A stretch of 45,139 bases of DNA from positions 1 through 45,139 of the forward strand of contig NZ_JQKI01000052.1 of NCBI RefSeq assembly GCF_000745965.1, read 5' to 3'. How positions within the stretch are numbered: position 1 is the stretch's first letter; each line of letters begins with the position of its first letter. The stretch comes from Edaphobacter aggregans DSM 19364 (GTDB taxonomy: Bacteria; Acidobacteriota; Terriglobia; Terriglobales; Acidobacteriaceae). The translations under genes were made by a program, and so were the position numbers. Of this stretch, positions 1 through 8,598 are shown piece after piece. The notes beneath the pieces are model-generated. The model did not search any database. It worked only from the letters and a program-made list of their open reading frames with translations, and was not told the DNA's origin.

Positions 1-1
1 G

Positions 2-94
2 CCGTCACGAGTATTTCGCTTCGAAGATATTCGGGAGGCGCATCGTGTAATGGAAGCCAACGAGGCGAACGGAAAGATGGTTGTGAAGCTTTGA
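2..94 (+). CDS. Zinc-type alcohol dehydrogenase / quinone oxidoreductase, C-terminal end (partial)
   Basis: Only the last 30 codons are in the window; the gene enters from the left edge and stops at TGA 92-94. The visible end reads as the closing segment of medium-chain dehydrogenase/reductase proteins: an EDIREAHRVME helix followed by a small linker and GKMVVKL. In that family this helix closes the catalytic domain and the final strand carries GK(I/V)V. The call rests on these roughly 30 residues alone, so substrate and exact subfamily cannot be given. It lies 27 bp upstream of the channel gene on the same strand and could share a transcript with it. Confidence 0.6.
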   Translation, partial: PSRVFRFEDIREAHRVMEANEANGKMVVKL

Positions 95-121
95 AACCTA
101 TCAAGCGCTTCAGGAGGAGCT

Positions 122-715
122 ATGTCGAACAAGAAGACCACACCAGAACGGCTGGCAGCATGCTCCGATGGGGTATTTGCAGTCATCATCACGATTATGG
201 TGCTGGATCTCAAGCCGCCAGCCGAGGCAACGCTGAAGGCACTCCTCCCGCTGTGGCCCACTGCCCTGAGCTACGCGGTCAGCTATCTATTCATCGCCAT
301 CATTTGGGTGAACCATCATCACCTGTTGCGATTTACTCACCAGGCAACGGCTCAGCTTATTTGGTGGAACTTCGTCCATCTTTTTTTGATTTCGCTTGTG
401 CCGGCGATTACGGCCTGGATGGCGGCAACGAAACTGGCTGCCGCACCCGTCTTTGTTTATGCGTTGGTGTTTGTCCTGGTAGAGACAGCCTACATCGCTT
501 TCGAACGAACTGCACTTTCACAGGCAAGCGACAGCGATATCACTCCTCGGCTGCGGCGAATCACGAGGCGATCATATCTGGCGCTCGGTATGTTCAGTGC
601 TGTAACCGCCGTCTCCTTTTGGTCTCCACTGAGCGGGCTCGCTCTGGTCTGTTGTGTCCTGCTCATTTACCTAAGCCCGCGCCTACCTGATTTGCTCCAC
701 CGATCGGTGCGTTAG
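122..715 (+). CDS. TMEM175-type (DUF1211) potassium-channel-like membrane protein
   Basis: A 197-residue, very hydrophobic protein with about six predicted membrane helices. The first helix carries the family signature as RLAACSDGVFAVIITIMVL; bacterial TMEM175 proteins normally have R-x3-FSDG-VFA, so the Phe before SDG is Cys here. Bacterial members form tetrameric potassium-permeable channels without a classical selectivity filter. WVNHHH in helix 3 and the following WWN also fit the family. The start is fixed by an AGGAGG-type site ending just before the ATG at 122; a longer overlapping reading frame starting at 91 is a shadow. Length is normal for a single-repeat bacterial member. Its physiological role here is unknown. 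Confidence 0.85.
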   Translation: MSNKKTTPERLAACSDGVFAVIITIMVLDLKPPAEATLKALLPLWPTALSYAVSYLFIAIIWVNHHHLLRFTHQATAQLIWWNFVHLFLISLVPAITAWMAATKLAAAPVFVYALVFVLVETAYIAFERTALSQASDSDITPRLRRITRRSYLALGMFSAVTAVSFWSPLSGLALVCCVLLIYLSPRLPDLLHRSVR

Positions 716-730
716 GCCGAGATGCACGAC

Positions 731-1129
731 TCAGTAGTAAAAGAGAACATCATGAAGAATTCTGTCGCAATTGTGACTGAAGCCCAGCCAGGGCATGGGA
801 GGCTCTCCCGCTATCCGGTTGGCTCGCGAGTTCTCATGAGTGACACCGGGGAAATAGGCCGTCATCTCGGCAATCTCCGGCTCGAGGCCCTGATTGAGCA
901 TTTCCTTCAGTTCGTCGTTCTGCCACCAGGGCTCGGCGACGTGATGGTTGGTGAGGATTTGTCCATCATCGGATGCAAGAAATCCGGCAGATGCCATAGA
1001 GACGATCTCTCGTGGATAGAAGTCGTTATTCGCGGCGGATGCCCATGTGCGGCTGCGGCCTTCCATAGGGCGCACAGCAATGCTTGTTTGAAGGTGTAGG
1101 CGGTCGGTATAGCGCAGCAGGTTGCTCAC
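731..1129 (-). pseudogene. Fragment of a trypsin-like (S1C-type) serine protease
   Basis: The middle of this 132-codon frame reads SAGFLASDDGQILTNHHVAEPWW. That resembles the strand-loop region around the catalytic His of HtrA/trypsin-like proteases, which is usually G-F-x-h-S-x-D-G-x-h-h-T-N-x-H-V. No Asp/Ser catalytic segments, signal peptide or downstream domains follow, and the residues after TAYFPGVTH look unrelated. I read it as an orphan N-terminal fragment left by a deletion. It starts directly behind the hipA stop. Identification is by motif only. Confidence 0.45.
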
Positions 1130-2379
1130 CGACGGCTGGTAATCGATTCATTCGTCTTGAGGGAACCTGCAATGCCGATCTCCCACTGCGAGAGCATGCG
1201 GGCACCAGTTTCAGCAAAGGCTTGATGACCCTTGATGTACTTCCGCATTGTCTTCGCTGTGGCTGCCATTGCATCAGCAATGCGTTCAAGAATCTGCTTG
1301 ACGTGCGCAGGTGAACCGCCGATGCGTGTTTCGCCCAGACGCTGCAAGTCCTTGGAGTTTGGCCATTGGGTCGAACCATTGAGTGTGAGAGCCATACTGT
1401 CTTTGGGTAGGTAGACAGACGTTGTCACTAGGTCATAGACAGGAGCTAACCGCGCTTCGCCCTGTACATCGTCGTAGACGATCCCGAAGTTTTTGAGGTG
1501 AGCGTCCCCATTGCGCAACGCGCAGTTCAGCGCGATGAGGGTGAAAAGTCGCTCCATGTCTTCAACAATATGCGATGAATTCGCGAACTGGCTGAAGCGC
1601 TTCATGATCGAGGTTTCGTAACTGCCTCGGTACTTCTCATCTGTGCGACGAGCATTGAGGACACAGAAGTCCTCGAAACCTCGATAGGTGCCATCGGAGC
1701 GCAGATCAAAACGGTCGATGACGAGTGCAAGCGCGTCTTCTGCAAGACGGTATGGAGGTACTTCAAGGCCGCATTCCTCTGCGACTTTGAGACAGAAGTA
1801 TTCGTTTGCGGCGAGTTGAGGGTACTCGTTCTGTTCCCAGAACTTGACGATGTGTGTTGCGCCCCGGTAGCTCTCTGAGAATCGACGAACGGGACCGCTG
1901 AGAACAGCAGAGGAGGCTTCATCGCGGACAAGAACTTTCGGTTGTACACCACTGATGCCGGAGAAAGATGCAAATTTGTCGATGAGATAACGGAAGAGGT
2001 CACCGCCGCGGCGTTGTTCGAGAATCTCATCGACTGATTGGAAAGGCACGTCCTCCTGAAGTTGCTCTCGCTGGCCGGTGTATCGAATGGGTCCGACCTG
2101 CGAACGCCCGACGATACCCAGAAGATCGAACTCATCAAAGCTGCCGGTAGCCTTCGCGAATGCAAGACGTAGACGTTCACGAAGCACACCTTCGGGCAGA
2201 TTCATTTCGAAGATCGGAGGCAGTCCGAACCGCATATCCCATGAGGGAAGTCGGACTGGCATTGTCACAGAGACCGCTCGCGCAGGTGAGGCATCGGCGG
2301 GGTAGGCGAAACTACTCCCACGCTCGCCGAAGCGGTCGAGCATGCCTGCTTCAATAGAGTCGGTCCAGACCTTAATCAT
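1126..2379 (-). CDS. hipA: HipA-type serine/threonine kinase toxin
   Basis: A 417-residue HipA-family kinase. In characterised systems the toxin phosphorylates a cytoplasmic target (GltX in E. coli) and induces growth arrest until restrained by HipB. The N-terminal subdomain has the usual NLPEG motif near residue 60. The kinase core has SGISGVQPKVL near 142 (the autophosphorylation-loop region), HIVKFWE near 176 (ATP-binding lysine), the catalytic loop NGDAHLKNFG near 290, and APVYDLVTT near 311 with the metal-binding Asp. All key residues are present, so it is probably active. The ATG at 2379 overlaps the last codons of the antitoxin gene by 8 bp, the standard hipBA arrangement that implies coupled translation. 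Confidence 0.93.
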   Translation of the reverse strand: MIKVWTDSIEAGMLDRFGERGSSFAYPADASPARAVSVTMPVRLPSWDMRFGLPPIFEMNLPEGVLRERLRLAFAKATGSFDEFDLLGIVGRSQVGPIRYTGQREQLQEDVPFQSVDEILEQRRGGDLFRYLIDKFASFSGISGVQPKVLVRDEASSAVLSGPVRRFSESYRGATHIVKFWEQNEYPQLAANEYFCLKVAEECGLEVPPYRLAEDALALVIDRFDLRSDGTYRGFEDFCVLNARRTDEKYRGSYETSIMKRFSQFANSSHIVEDMERLFTLIALNCALRNGDAHLKNFGIVYDDVQGEARLAPVYDLVTTSVYLPKDSMALTLNGSTQWPNSKDLQRLGETRIGGSPAHVKQILERIADAMAATAKTMRKYIKGHQAFAETGARMLSQWEIGIAGSLKTNESITSRR

Positions 2380-2650
2380 CGCGTTCCTCGTTCAAAAGTT
2401 CTTCGAGCGTAGGACGACGTGCGACTGCCTCTTGGATCTTCAGCTCAAGTCCAAGGGCAGCGAGAAGGTTGCTAATCTTCGTATATCCAAGCTCTCCGAT
2501 GCGACCGTTCTCAAGAGCGTCCAATGTGGAACGACTGATGTGTGCCTTCTTCGCAAGCGACGTTTGGCTCAAACCTATGGCTTTGCGTTTCTTGACAATC
2601 TGCTCGGCGATGGAAGCAAGTGACAACACGATGCCTAATATATTAGGCAA
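2372..2650 (-). CDS. hipB: HipB-type XRE-family antitoxin
   Basis: A small helix-turn-helix protein. The XRE domain spans roughly residues 14-70, with IGLSQTSLAKKAHISRSTLDALENG as the core, and a charged C-terminal tail. HipB proteins bind palindromes in their own promoter and bind HipA, repressing the operon and neutralising the kinase. The maximal frame opens with TTG at 2650, which would place the first codons inside the palindrome at 2633-2648. A GTG at 2629, just downstream of the palindrome, is a credible alternative start giving an 85-residue protein. Neither start has a convincing Shine-Dalgarno sequence. It is translated just ahead of hipA and overlaps it by 8 bp. Confidence 0.9.
   Translation of the reverse strand: MPNILGIVLSLASIAEQIVKKRKAIGLSQTSLAKKAHISRSTLDALENGRIGELGYTKISNLLAALGLELKIQEAVARRPTLEELLNEERDD
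2633..2648. promoter_or_regulatory. Candidate HipB operator (perfect 16-bp palindrome)
   Basis: GCCTAATATATTAGGC is an exact inverted repeat lying at the 5' end of hipB, just before the GTG candidate start. HipB-type regulators autoregulate through palindromes of this kind, so this is the natural operator. Only one copy was seen, whereas the E. coli hip promoter has several. Confidence 0.7.
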
Positions 2651-3361
2651 TTATTCTTATGTAAAGCGCAATGCATCGTATGTTGAGTCTTAGGCTGGGC
2701 GAGGCGGCGGAACAGCCACTAAAACAGCCCACCAACAGCCCGAAAGTCACATTCGGACAGAAATCCGCCGAGAAAAAGTCGAATTATCTCGATGAACGCC
2801 AGCCTGGCTTTGCCTGTGAGACGGTGGATGTAACTGTAGCTTTTTCAACCAACTACCTGCGAGAACAGCAAACGTTTCCCGAGGCATCAAGGAAGGGCGT
2901 ATCTGCCCTAAGAGGCCAACGCGCGGGAATTGGTGGCTGTTGGTTTCTATAGAGATGCTGTTGCCGGCTGTTTTGGGCTTCGTTGGGTGTTCTGGAACCG
3001 ACTGAACATCCCGGATGGGCGGAGCATAGCCGAGGCCGCGCCGGAGTCAAGGGCGGCAAAGCCGCCGCTACGCGGTCGAGACCCTTGACACCGACTCCTG
3101 CGCCTAGGCAGATCATCCGAATATCTGGGGAATGCCATTTCTCAGAAGCGTTATTTAGAAGCAGAGGCAATCCGCTCCACAACCGACAACCTGTGAGCTG
3201 GCGACAGATGGCTATACCGCGCAGACATTGGTCATTTGCTTGCTCACATTACAATCGATCTCGCGAGTTACTTGACTCATAAGCAATCAACTCATCACGT
3301 CCAACTGTTGTCCCTGGGATATCGTTTCGCGGGCCTTTGACACTGCATCCTCATGGCGTCC
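2651..3361. other. Intergenic region without a convincing gene; nested hairpin
   Basis: About 700 bp with no credible coding frame. The first 30 bp should hold the hipBA promoter. At 3046-3089 an outer inverted repeat, GTCAAGGG and CCCTTGAC, encloses a perfect GGCGGC-AAA-GCCGCC hairpin at 3052-3066. It resembles an interspersed REP-like palindromic unit more than a terminator, as no T-run follows. Two stretches rich in AACAGCC (about 2711-2745) and its complement (about 2932-2975) face each other, but the match is loose. Confidence 0.5.
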
Positions 3362-4789
3362 CTAAAACTTATAGCCGGCCCACAGGGCCCAATAGTTCAG
3401 GTTGCGGCCAGGTTGCGTCTCCTTCAAGAACCTGCCAGCGTAGAAAATTCCATAGTCAGCCTGAAACCAGAGATGTCGGTCAACCTGCCATCGCAACTCC
3501 GTGCCCGGCCTGTGTCCGACAAATCGCGCTTGGCTATTGCCTGCGGGCCGGATCAGAGATCCCGGGACCGAGTAGACTCCGTCCAGGACATTTTCCCGCC
3601 ACTGAAAAATCCAGTCGACCGATGCGGTCACGTTGTGCGGAAATGTTGTTTCGACATGCGGATGAACATCGATGAAGTTAATCGGACCGGGTCCCGTTGT
3701 AGCCAGGACTCCAAAGTAGTTCCCCTTCGGAAAAAGGGGATTGAAGGTTCCCAAGGTTTTTGAAGTTGGATTATCTCCGCTCGAGATGTCCGCCTTTGCG
3801 CTGAACCGCGGTTTCAGCGGAACCGTCGGAAATCGATAGCCCGTTTCGGACGCAACCGTCCATGCCCGGATGTTCCCTGAACCGAACGTGCCGAACTGCC
3901 AGACGCCTTCGTAATCAAAATCCAGTCCGGACCGTTCCGTTGCAGCGGGGCGCGAAATCCTCGCACCCAACGTGTGGCGCAACTCCTGAGCCGTGCCTCG
4001 TTGAAAAGCCGCCTGACTGCGGTCCAGACCCAAGTAGTAGACCTCCAGGGACATTTTGCGGGGCAAGGTCCGGGTGGCGTACACGCCCCAGAAGCCAACA
4101 GCGTGGTTCGGTGCGTTGTCAAAGAATCCGGGATTGTCCAAGTCGGGACGGACAGCGAATCCATCGATTTGCCAGGAGTCGATCTTGCTTTTGACCATGA
4201 AGCCGTCGAAGCTCAGCCGAACATTCGGACCTTCCCGCACATCAATCAAGCGTCCGGAGCCGTACTCGAGTTCGTGCCTGCCAACACGGAGTGCGACGGA
4301 GTTCGTACCTTTGGAAGTGCCAAGTTCGAGAAATCCGGCCTGGAAGTCGAGCTTCTTTTCGTCGATGGGGCGCGGACCACCTATCCGGTATGAATTCAAT
4401 CCACTCTTTAACTCAACGAACGAGCGCACATGTTTTCCATAGTGAGCGTCAAACGAAAGCATGTATCGTTCGTTCAGATACCCGTTCATGTAGGGCTGCT
4501 GTCCCCAATTATCGTTGCCGATCTGCTCCCAGACCTCTCGAGCCTCACCTCCGATGGTGAGATACCAATCGTCCGCGTGGCTTCGCAATGGGATGTACTT
4601 GATCGGATCCCAGAGGTCCTGCCGGAGGGTTGGATCGCGCAGGAAGGTCCAATCCTCGTCGTTGCGCAGCAGATTGTAACTGCGATCCGGGACAGGGGGG
4701 CCTGCGGCCTTATCCGACTGGGCATGGGCTGTCAGCACGGTCAGGAAGAACGCCGCCAGCAAAACTCGAAAGATTCGTATCGATTTCAT
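3362..4789 (-). CDS. Alginate-export-family outer-membrane porin
   Basis: A 475-residue exported protein. After a Sec signal peptide (residues 1-24, ending TAHAQS) the mature N-terminus has RSYNLLRNDEDWTFLRDP, followed by alternating strands typical of the AlgE-like alginate_exp barrel: YLTIGGEAREVWEQ, VGRHELEYGSGRLID and a C-terminal aromatic strand ending GYKF. Such proteins are outer-membrane pores; despite the name, many members carry other anionic or small solutes. The ATG at 4789 is chosen because the signal peptide begins there; the longer frame to 4885 adds 32 arginine-rich residues with no export signal. The neighbouring VOC, aquaporin and hydrolase genes share the strand and may be co-expressed. 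The substrate is unknown. Confidence 0.85.
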   Translation of the reverse strand: MKSIRIFRVLLAAFFLTVLTAHAQSDKAAGPPVPDRSYNLLRNDEDWTFLRDPTLRQDLWDPIKYIPLRSHADDWYLTIGGEAREVWEQIGNDNWGQQPYMNGYLNERYMLSFDAHYGKHVRSFVELKSGLNSYRIGGPRPIDEKKLDFQAGFLELGTSKGTNSVALRVGRHELEYGSGRLIDVREGPNVRLSFDGFMVKSKIDSWQIDGFAVRPDLDNPGFFDNAPNHAVGFWGVYATRTLPRKMSLEVYYLGLDRSQAAFQRGTAQELRHTLGARISRPAATERSGLDFDYEGVWQFGTFGSGNIRAWTVASETGYRFPTVPLKPRFSAKADISSGDNPTSKTLGTFNPLFPKGNYFGVLATTGPGPINFIDVHPHVETTFPHNVTASVDWIFQWRENVLDGVYSVPGSLIRPAGNSQARFVGHRPGTELRWQVDRHLWFQADYGIFYAGRFLKETQPGRNLNYWALWAGYKF

Positions 4790-4888
4790 TACTTCAATCA
4801 CTAATTTCTTCGGCCATAGCTGAGGACTTTGCGATCTCTCACGAGCGCCGCACTGCCGGTCGTCGCCGGCAGTGCGGCCGGACACACA

Positions 4889-5821
4889 CTAATTGCTCAC
4901 GGGGGAGTGGATTTCGGCAATATAACCGCCAGGAAATTGAACGAAGGCCGCATTCCTTTGATCGGCAGTGTAGGGAGGGACCAGAATCTCTACGCCGGCT
5001 GCTTTGGCCTTGGCAAGCGTATCCGTGAGGTTTGTGACCTCATAACCGGTCGTCTCGCGCGCGTAGGGATACGGAAGGTGACCATCCGTTACGAGCACAG
5101 TCAACTTGCCGAAGGTCGATTCGATCCGGATTCTGCGATAGATGTCCTTCGGCCGTCCGATCTCGACGCCGGGCGCATGCGGGTCATCGGAGACCACTTT
5201 GCCGTGAGAGAAGGCCAGGAAGCCCCGAAGAAACGCCTCCACCCTGTTGGTGGACACATAGACCCGGTTTTCCGGAATCGTCTGGAGCGCCTTGTAGGAC
5301 GGTGCGGTGGTATGCCAGTACAGTTGCATATTCACGCCGCCCGGCCATTGGATGACGACATCGCGTCCGATCGGATCGTTAAATGGGCTGACGAGTACAT
5401 CTGCTCCATCTTCGACCGCAGTTCGGGTCGCTCCATCCATGTCTGTCACCAAATAACCCGTCCGCTCCGCGCCGAATGGATAGGGCACTGGCGTCTTGAA
5501 ACCAAACACCGACACGGTTCCCACCGGTGTCAAGACCAGTTGCGACATCGTGCTGCTCGGAGTTGGCGTCACGGTAAAGACGCCTTGCTTCGTGGTCGTG
5601 CCCCCAAAGGTCGCAAGAAGACTGGCCACGAAGCGATCGAAATCCTCTGGTGAGACATAAACGTGAGTTGTATCGTATTGCGGTGCCACTCCCGGGTTCG
5701 GCGTTGACGTAGAAGCGTGGACGACCGGCGGCGTACTTCCTATCAACGGTGAAAGACGCGCGCTTCCAACGCTCAGGAGGGCGGCGACGGTGGTCACGGC
5801 AAGGTATCTGGTAATACGCAT
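4889..5821 (-). CDS. Exported VOC (glyoxalase/bleomycin-resistance fold) protein
   Basis: A 310-residue protein with a Sec signal peptide (MRITRYLAVTTVAALLSVG). It is followed by two VOC-like halves, roughly residues 50-170 and 175-305, each ending in a strand such as WPGGVNMQLYWH and FPGGYIAEIHSP, where VOC enzymes place their metal-binding Glu/His. The ATG at 5821 has an excellent site (GGAAAGGAGA) and gives the signal peptide; upstream codons of the longer frame are discarded. VOC proteins include lyases, dioxygenases and isomerases, so the reaction cannot be assigned. Secretion is unusual for this fold. It sits between the porin and aquaporin genes with short gaps. Confidence 0.75.
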   Translation of the reverse strand: MRITRYLAVTTVAALLSVGSARLSPLIGSTPPVVHASTSTPNPGVAPQYDTTHVYVSPEDFDRFVASLLATFGGTTTKQGVFTVTPTPSSTMSQLVLTPVGTVSVFGFKTPVPYPFGAERTGYLVTDMDGATRTAVEDGADVLVSPFNDPIGRDVVIQWPGGVNMQLYWHTTAPSYKALQTIPENRVYVSTNRVEAFLRGFLAFSHGKVVSDDPHAPGVEIGRPKDIYRRIRIESTFGKLTVLVTDGHLPYPYARETTGYEVTNLTDTLAKAKAAGVEILVPPYTADQRNAAFVQFPGGYIAEIHSPVSN

Positions 5822-5850
5822 TGAAATCTCCTTTCCTGCGGACGGGAATT

Positions 5851-6654
5851 TTAGATCTGATTTCCTGCCGGATGCCCGACGGTGCCGCATAGCCTATGGG
5901 TCAATACCTTTCGGCGATACTGAAGTAGCGATCTCAGCCACGCCGCGACTGCTGCTCCCACCAATGGGGCTACCAAGTACACCCATAGGCACTGCGTTTG
6001 TCCCGAAACGACAGCGGGCCCAAACTGGCGGGCGGGGTTCAGACTGCCTCCGGTCGCTGTTCCTAGCACCGCGATCCCGATCCCCACGAGAGCCCCAACG
6101 ATCCAAGGCACGAACGGCGTCAATCGTTGTACCGCGAGGCAGAGCCCGACAAGGAACACGATGACCGCCATGCCGAAGGCCTCGGTTGCGAATAGTTCCC
6201 AGGTCGACCACCCCGGTCCTGGCTTGAGCGCGCCATATACTACCGGCGGTTCCGCCACAACATGGCGCCACACCCCGCGAGCGGCGACGACCCCAAGTAC
6301 GGAACCGAGTAATTGTGCGAGGGTGTAGGGGATGACCCCTGCTCCGGGGAAGACTCCGAAGAGCCACATGGCCAGCGAGATGGCCGGATTCGTGTGCCCC
6401 CCGGAGGCCCTTCCCAGCGGGCTGAGAATCAGCCCGGCAAGCAGAAGGGCGACAGCAGCACCCACTATCCAGAGCTCGGCATGGATCCCGGGGATCGTCC
6501 GTGAGATGGGCGACGGTCCAATCACCCACCTCACGATACTGACCACGCCGAAAAGCAGAACAGCGGTAAGGATCAGCTCAAACGCGCTGTCTCGCGCCAG
6601 TCGATCAAGGCTTACGCGCTCCGCCTTGTTGGGCCGTCCTGGAGATTGATCCAC
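5851..6654 (-). CDS. MIP-family aquaporin / glycerol channel
   Basis: A 267-residue integral membrane protein with six helices and both half-helix NPA motifs: GGHTNPAISL near residue 85 and GGSLNPARQFGP near 205. These define the water/solute pore of major intrinsic proteins. The Arg after the second NPA (NPAR) is the selectivity-filter arginine. Translation probably starts at GTG 6654, preceded by AAAGG at suitable spacing. The C-terminal tail after the last helix is basic and short. Whether it conducts water or small polyols cannot be read from sequence alone. It lies 30 bp upstream of the VOC gene on the same strand. Confidence 0.9.
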   Translation of the reverse strand: MDQSPGRPNKAERVSLDRLARDSAFELILTAVLLFGVVSIVRWVIGPSPISRTIPGIHAELWIVGAAVALLLAGLILSPLGRASGGHTNPAISLAMWLFGVFPGAGVIPYTLAQLLGSVLGVVAARGVWRHVVAEPPVVYGALKPGPGWSTWELFATEAFGMAVIVFLVGLCLAVQRLTPFVPWIVGALVGIGIAVLGTATGGSLNPARQFGPAVVSGQTQCLWVYLVAPLVGAAVAAWLRSLLQYRRKVLTHRLCGTVGHPAGNQI

Positions 6655-6697
6655 TTGTTTAGCCTTTCAATTTGGAGTTATTGGGCTCAACTTGGAG

Positions 6698-8533
6698 TTA
6701 GAAAGCGAAGCAATCGCAGCCGAGACTCCAAAGTCCCTTGTCGCCCAAGATCCATTGGTGCGTCTTATGAACGGCGGAATGCTTGCCATCGTGCAACGAC
6801 ATCGCGTGGCTCGCTGTAGCCCCGACGGTCGATTGTTCCTCGCTCCGCGCATATCCACCGTATTTCTTGATAGGGGACCAGTCCGGACTCACGGGCAGTT
6901 CCGGAGGCGCCATGCTTGAGAATTCGCCTGCCGCGTAAACTACCTTGCCCCCGACAATAGTCAGCACCGACTCCAGGTTCTTGATCTCCTCTTCAGGAAT
7001 TGAGAAGTAGTCCGAGGAGAGGACCGCCAAGTCGGCGAGTTGCCCTTGGGCTAGCGATCCTTTCTTGCCGTCTTCCGTAGAAAACCAGCTGCTCCCGACG
7101 GTATAAAGCTCGAGCGCTTTTGCGCGGTCGAACCGGTTTTCCTCCGGATATAAGCTCAACCCACCGATGGTCTTCCCGGTCACCAGCCAGTAGAGAGAAA
7201 GGAAGGGGTTATAGCTCGATACCCGCGTGGCGTCTGTGCCCGCTCCTACCGGAACTCCCATCTCCAACATTCTTTGGATTGGAGGCGTGCGCTTCGCCTG
7301 CTGCGCGCCATAACGCTCGACAAAATATTCGCCCTGAAAAGCCATCCTGTTCTGAACGGCAATACCGCCACCAAGTGATTTGATTCGCTCAATATTCCGG
7401 TCGGAAATCGTCTCGCAGTGATCAAAAAACCAGTGCAGTCCGTCAAACGGAATCTCGCGGTTAACCTCCTCGTACACATTCAAGGCCCGAGAGATTGTTT
7501 CGTCGTATGTGGCATGCATGCGGAACGGCCATCGGTTTTCCGCGAGGTGACGAATCACCGCCTTCAACTCGCTCTCCATGACAGGCGCCATGTCCGGCCG
7601 AGGTTGAAGGAAGTCTTCGAAGTCGGCGGCAGAGAAGACCAGCATCTCGCCTGCACCGTTCACGCGATAGAAGTCATCGCCATCGCCAGGCTTGGTCATC
7701 TTTGTCCAATTCTGGAAGTCGGCAAGTTCCTGCTTTGGTTTCTGAGTGAAAAGGTTGTAGGCCAGGCGAATCGAGAGTTCACCCTTCTTGTGGAGTTCGT
7801 TCACGACCCCATAATCGTCAGGGTAGTTCTGGAAGCCACCGCCTGCATCGATTGCACTGGTGATGCCGAAACGATTCAATTCTCTGAAGAAGAGACGCGA
7901 CGAGTTGAGCTGGTCTTCCCGCGACAGCTTGGGCCCCTTCGCCAAGGTCGAGTACAGAATGTTTGCGTTCGGTTTGGCCAACAGAAGACCCGTGGGATTA
8001 CCCTGCTTGTCGCGTTGAATCTCGCCGCCGGGAGGATCCGGGGTGTCTTTTGTGTAGCCCACTGCGCGTAGCGCTGCCCGGTTGAGCAACACCCGGTCGT
8101 ACAAGTGCATGACGAAAACCGGGGTGTCCGGGGACACCGAGTTGATTTCATCCAACGTCGGCATCCGGCGCTCGGCAAACTGAAACTCTGTCCACCCGCC
8201 GACAACCCGCACCCACTGAGGCGCGGGCGTCCGAGCCGCTTGCTCCTTGAGCATTTGCAGCGCATCGGCGAGCGATGGCACTCCATCCCAACGCAACTCC
8301 AGATTGAAATGGAGCCCACCGCGGATCGGATGCATATGGGAGTCGTTGAGACCGGGGATGACCGTTCTCCGGTTTCCATCAATGACCGTTGTCCTTGGGC
8401 CGCGCAGCCGAAGGATCTCCTCGTCCGTACCGATGGCGCTGATTGTTCCGGTGGTAATGGCAACCGCTTCGACAAACGCTGGCACTCGATTTGTCGCGAT
8501 CTTGGCGTTGTGAAGTATTGTGTCAACTGCCAT
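6698..8533 (-). CDS. YtcJ-type metal-dependent amidohydrolase
   Basis: A 611-residue amidohydrolase of the YtcJ/amidohydrolase_3 group. It has an N-terminal beta-sandwich (DTILHNAKIATN), the metal site GLNDSHMHP near residue 66, the HWFFDHCE segment that supplies further metal ligands, GVPVGAGTDATRV with the catalytic Asp, and the closing sandwich strand LADLAVLSSDYF. The family hydrolyses amide or ester bonds in N-acylated and cyclic compounds; the substrate here is unknown. ATG 8533 has a clear AAGGAG site; the longer frame to 8773 runs into the next gene and is rejected. The C-terminal PVSPDWSPIKKYGGY tail is typical of this subgroup. It lies 65 bp downstream of the cysteine hydrolase gene, so the two are probably one operon. 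Confidence 0.88.
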   Translation of the reverse strand: MAVDTILHNAKIATNRVPAFVEAVAITTGTISAIGTDEEILRLRGPRTTVIDGNRRTVIPGLNDSHMHPIRGGLHFNLELRWDGVPSLADALQMLKEQAARTPAPQWVRVVGGWTEFQFAERRMPTLDEINSVSPDTPVFVMHLYDRVLLNRAALRAVGYTKDTPDPPGGEIQRDKQGNPTGLLLAKPNANILYSTLAKGPKLSREDQLNSSRLFFRELNRFGITSAIDAGGGFQNYPDDYGVVNELHKKGELSIRLAYNLFTQKPKQELADFQNWTKMTKPGDGDDFYRVNGAGEMLVFSAADFEDFLQPRPDMAPVMESELKAVIRHLAENRWPFRMHATYDETISRALNVYEEVNREIPFDGLHWFFDHCETISDRNIERIKSLGGGIAVQNRMAFQGEYFVERYGAQQAKRTPPIQRMLEMGVPVGAGTDATRVSSYNPFLSLYWLVTGKTIGGLSLYPEENRFDRAKALELYTVGSSWFSTEDGKKGSLAQGQLADLAVLSSDYFSIPEEEIKNLESVLTIVGGKVVYAAGEFSSMAPPELPVSPDWSPIKKYGGYARSEEQSTVGATASHAMSLHDGKHSAVHKTHQWILGDKGLWSLGCDCFAF

Positions 8534-8598
8534 AGAGTTCTCCTTAGTAGCAAAGCGCTGTTGTTTAGAGGGCAGGGGTCGCCTGCCCTCCACAAGCC

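Noticed and set aside
91..690. Plus-strand frame of 199 codons overlapping the channel gene
   Set aside because: It overlaps the TMEM175-type gene in another frame, reads as basic low-order sequence with no hydrophobic helices, and lacks a ribosome site as good as that at 122.
1126..2650. hipBA as part of the envelope kinase system
   Set aside because: HipA here is a standard cytoplasmic toxin kinase with its own antitoxin, 16 kb away, and shares only a general motif pattern with the exported protein.
3337..3763. Plus-strand frames opposite the porin gene
   Set aside because: They are antisense shadows of an intact barrel protein with a signal peptide and family motifs.
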